From assembly GCA_030619345.1 (NCBI GenBank), contig JAUXBO010000197.1, positions 1-5,243 of the forward strand: a DNA stretch of 5,243 nucleotides. Direction: 5' to 3'. This document shows positions 3,686 through 5,243 of the stretch, piece by piece. The position numbers were made by a program, and so were the translations under genes. The stretch's first letter is position 1. Every line of letters starts with the position of its first letter. This DNA comes from Candidatus Zixiibacteriota bacterium (lineage in GTDB: Bacteria; Zixibacteria; MSB-5A5; GN15; FEB-12). The notes beneath the pieces were generated by a model. The model was not told the DNA's origin. It searched no databases and worked only from the letters and a program-made list of their open reading frames with translations.

Positions 3686-4681
3686 TTATTTTGCCTTTGA
3701 TGCAGTCGATGTAGGGCGGGTCCCTTCGTTAGGCTCAGGACAGGCTGTTTCCAGACCCGCCTTTATCATGGTGAGTGATTTGTTTCGATGTGTGGCGGGT
3801 CTGCGGACGGACCCACTCTTGGGGGCCGACTTACTATAATTGTAGAAGCCTTCGCCGGTCTTGCGGCCGAGCTTACCGGTAAGTACCATCGATTTCAGCA
3901 GCGGCGGGTTGGCGTAGTGACCGTGTTTGAATTCGGCGTACATAATTTCGCCAATATAGTAAATCGTGTCGAGCCCGATAAAGTCGGTCAGTTCCAGCGG
4001 TCCCATCGGATGCCCGCAGCCTAATTTCATACCGTTATCGATATCTTCGCGGGTTGCAACACCTGCCTCCAGCGCACGGATAGCATCCAGAAGGTATGGC
4101 ACCAGTAGCCGATTGACGATAAAACCGGGCGTGTCCTTACAGGAGACGACAACCTTGCCGACCTTTTCGCCATACGCTTTGGCTGCTTCAAAGGCCGCGT
4201 CCGAAGTTGAAATAGTTTTGATGACCTCGACCAGCTTCATTACCGGGACCGGGTTGAAAAAATGCAGGCCACAGAATTTCTCGGGACGGTCCGTTGCGGC
4301 CGCCATCTGGGTGATCGACAGAGAAGAGGTGTTTGAAGCAAAGACAGCTTCCTTTTTTACGATGCCGTCGAGCTTTTTGTAAAGCTCAACTTTCGGCTCC
4401 AGGTTTTCGACAATAGCTTCGATAACGAGGTCGCAATCGGCCAGGCCATTGAGGTTTGTCGTACCGCTGATCTTTTCGAGGGTAGCTACTCTGGCGGTCT
4501 CGTCCAGTTTTCCTTTTTCGACAGCGCGGGCCAAAGATTTGTTGATTCTGGCCAGACCTTTGTCGAGGAACTTCTGATCTGGTTCATAGCCAATTATCTC
4601 AATTCCGGCCTTAGCCGATATTTCGGCAATACCGGTTCCCATTTGTCCAAATCCGCAAATCCCGACTGTCTTGATTTCCAT
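3686..4681 (-). CDS. hbd: 3-hydroxybutyryl-CoA dehydrogenase with repeat-derived C-terminal tail
   Basis: This enzyme oxidises or forms (S)-3-hydroxyacyl-CoA with NAD(P)+/NAD(P)H in beta-oxidation or butyrate-type metabolism, in the cytoplasm. The N-terminal Rossmann motif GFGQMGTGIAE is at residues 10-20, with D84 and E88 in DCDLVIEAI. The catalytic segment SNTSSLSI is at 116-123, GLHFFNPVPVMKLVEV at 138-153 gives the His140-Glu152 dyad, and PGFIVNR is at 185-191. The second domain follows with GHPMGPLELTDFIGLD (223-238) and GRKTGEGFYNYSK (272-284). Relatives normally stop near that point, at about 282 residues; this protein runs on to 331. The extra 47 residues are basic and low-complexity and are encoded largely by palindromic repeat DNA (residues 289-299 and 307-323). 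Start ATG 4681 has GGAG six bases upstream. The core is complete and probably active; the tail is likely an acquired stop-codon bypass. Confidence 0.95.
   Translation of the reverse strand: MEIKTVGICGFGQMGTGIAEISAKAGIEIIGYEPDQKFLDKGLARINKSLARAVEKGKLDETARVATLEKISGTTNLNGLADCDLVIEAIVENLEPKVELYKKLDGIVKKEAVFASNTSSLSITQMAAATDRPEKFCGLHFFNPVPVMKLVEVIKTISTSDAAFEAAKAYGEKVGKVVVSCKDTPGFIVNRLLVPYLLDAIRALEAGVATREDIDNGMKLGCGHPMGPLELTDFIGLDTIYYIGEIMYAEFKHGHYANPPLLKSMVLTGKLGRKTGEGFYNYSKSAPKSGSVRRPATHRNKSLTMIKAGLETACPEPNEGTRPTSTASKAK
3713..3763. repeat. Palindromic repeat unit within the dehydrogenase tail
   Basis: GGCGGGTC (3715-3722) and GACCCGCC (3754-3761) are perfect 8-base inverted repeats, extendable by one G-T and one A-T pair. 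The loop holds CCTTCGTTAGGCTCAGGACA (3723-3742). From memory, sequences like CCTTCG...AGCTCAGGACAGG recur widely in environmental bacterial genomes and translate as CPEPNEG/CPEPVEG-like peptides, as here (ACPEPNEG). It lies inside the open frame of the leftward dehydrogenase, encoding roughly residues 307-323. Confidence 0.75.
3786..3816. repeat. Second, shorter unit related to the neighbouring repeat
   Basis: CGATGTGTGGCGGGTC (3786-3801) matches CGATGTAGGGCGGGTC (3707-3722) at 14 of 16 positions, so the two units begin with a direct repeat 79 bases apart. GGGTC (3797-3801) pairs with GACCC (3810-3814) over an 8-base loop, giving a short version of the same palindrome without the long loop insert. 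It too is translated in the dehydrogenase tail (about residues 289-299). Confidence 0.6.
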
Positions 4682-4752
4682 GATTTTCTCCGCTTATGTG
4701 TACGTATTAGCTCAATTTACCGTTTCATTATCCCTAACGAAGGATCGGACAA

Positions 4753-4758
4753 TATAAT
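4753..4758 (+). promoter_or_regulatory. Candidate divergent promoter core, perfect -10 TATAAT
   Basis: In the 206-base gap between the divergent dehydrogenase and symporter, TATAAT at 4753-4758 is a consensus -10 for rightward transcription, giving a leader of about 120 bases before the symporter. No good -35 lies 16-18 bases upstream. The overlapping minus-strand TATATT (plus 4752-4757) could serve the dehydrogenase with a poor TTGTGC -35 at 17 bases. The rest of the gap holds no gene I would support, only short pairing segments (TTAGATT 4788-4794 with AATCTAA 4835-4841). Confidence 0.35.
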
Positions 4759-4887
4759 CCAAAGGGCAGGCAGGCACAACAGCGTCGTTAGATTATTGCT
4801 TGCTACATTTTGGACATCGCAGTTTATTACGACCAATCTAATGCAACATAAGAACGACCATTGACAGCAGTCTAATCGGAGCGCGAT

Positions 4888-5243
4888 TTGAACGCATTTG
4901 ACAACTTCTGGTCCACTGCCGTTGATTATGCCTGGGGCCAACCGTTAGTATATCTTCTGGTCATTTCCGGAATCTACTTTACGGTAGCGAGTCGGTTTCT
5001 GCCTTTCAGAGCGATGAAGCATGCCATTGATGTTCTCCGTGGAAAATACGATGACCCCAATGATCCCGGTGAGATAACTCATTTTCAGGCGCTGTCATCG
5101 GCTCTGTCTGCCACGATTGGCATGGGCAATATTGCCGGAGTGGCAATTGCAATCTCGGTCGGTGGGCCGGGGGCCATTTTTTGGATGTGGGTCGCGGGAT
5201 TGGTTGGAATGTCGACCAAGTTTTTCACCTGCACCCTGGCGAC
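4888..5243 (+). CDS. AGCS-family sodium:amino-acid (alanine/glycine) symporter, N-terminal part
   Basis: The first 118 residues of an inner-membrane carrier that couples Na+ influx to alanine or glycine uptake; the gene continues past the right edge. After a short amphipathic start (MNAFDNFWSTAVDYAW), a membrane segment spans about 19-39. The family signature follows: GEITHFQALSSALSATIGMG (61-80), NIAGVAIAISVGGPGAIFW (81-99), then MWVAGLVGMSTKFF (100-113). These are the substrate/ion-binding TM regions of the family. The start is TTG 4888, with GGAG (4878-4881) six bases upstream. TAA at 4873-4875 closes the frame above, and the next Met lies beyond the first membrane segment, so TTG is well supported. 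It is divergent from the dehydrogenase and unrelated in function as far as the sequence shows. Confidence 0.93.
   Translation, partial: MNAFDNFWSTAVDYAWGQPLVYLLVISGIYFTVASRFLPFRAMKHAIDVLRGKYDDPNDPGEITHFQALSSALSATIGMGNIAGVAIAISVGGPGAIFWMWVAGLVGMSTKFFTCTLA

Noticed and set aside
3966..4382. Rightward 138-codon open frame opposite the dehydrogenase
   Set aside because: It is antisense to conserved catalytic motifs of the dehydrogenase and has no plausible domain.
3723..4743. 11-base inverted repeat CCTTCGTTAGG (3723-3733) / CCTAACGAAGG (4733-4743) flanking the dehydrogenase, as possible mobile-element ends
   Set aside because: A few 11-base inverted matches are expected by chance in a window this size, and no target duplication or transposase is seen.
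4861..4866. Perfect -35 TTGACA just upstream of the symporter
   Set aside because: A 17-base spacer puts the -10 over the start codon (4884-4889), where the sequence is not -10-like.
4759..4887. Glycine riboswitch ahead of the AGCS symporter
   Set aside because: Such genes are sometimes controlled this way, but I do not find the conserved aptamer core motifs in the leader.
4643..4941. Small open frames at 4643-4864 (plus) and 4717-4941 (minus)
   Set aside because: Each overlaps the start of a confidently identified gene (dehydrogenase or symporter) and neither has a ribosome site or family features.

Overview
The window looks like chromosomal DNA of moderate GC from a Gram-negative, probably anaerobic or microaerophilic bacterium. 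Several features point that way: a UmuC polymerase with the C-terminal domain usual in Gram-negatives, a Sec-exported flavoprotein, an acyl-CoA pathway dehydrogenase, an AGCS sodium:amino-acid symporter, and a peroxiredoxin whose catalytic cysteine codon is TGA. The peroxiredoxin resembles, from memory, those of Desulfobacterota/Geobacter-type and Zixibacteria-type lineages. No phylogenetic marker is present, so the taxon is a guess.

Layout: (a) 1-290 holds the possible end of a rightward gene, a strong bidirectional terminator, a possible 32-residue leftward micro-ORF and a 19-bp palindrome. (b) 291-1972 is a translationally coupled umuD-like/umuC translesion-polymerase operon; the UmuD-like protein keeps the cleavage-region signature but has lost both catalytic residues. 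(c) 1988-2791 (minus) is a secreted SagB-type nitroreductase, convergent with umuC. (d) 2890-3588 (plus) is a selenocysteine peroxiredoxin read through an in-frame TGA at 3130, with a bacterial SECIS-like hairpin directly downstream and a good sigma70-type promoter upstream. It is divergent from the nitroreductase. (e) 3600-3670 is a 71-bp doubly palindromic element between convergent genes. (f) 3686-4681 (minus) is a 3-hydroxybutyryl-CoA dehydrogenase whose last ~47 codons are made largely of palindromic repeat DNA. (g) 4888 to the right edge is the start of an AGCS symporter.

The genes do not form one pathway: SOS mutagenesis, peroxide defence/redox, fatty-acid or butyrate-type metabolism and amino-acid uptake sit side by side. 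The nitroreductase and peroxiredoxin share a short divergent promoter region with overlapping -10-like elements and could be co-regulated. The two most notable items are the selenoprotein peroxiredoxin, which ordinary gene calling would split or truncate at TGA, and the UmuD homologue without a Ser-Lys dyad. I saw no CRISPR array, tRNA, rRNA or transposase gene.
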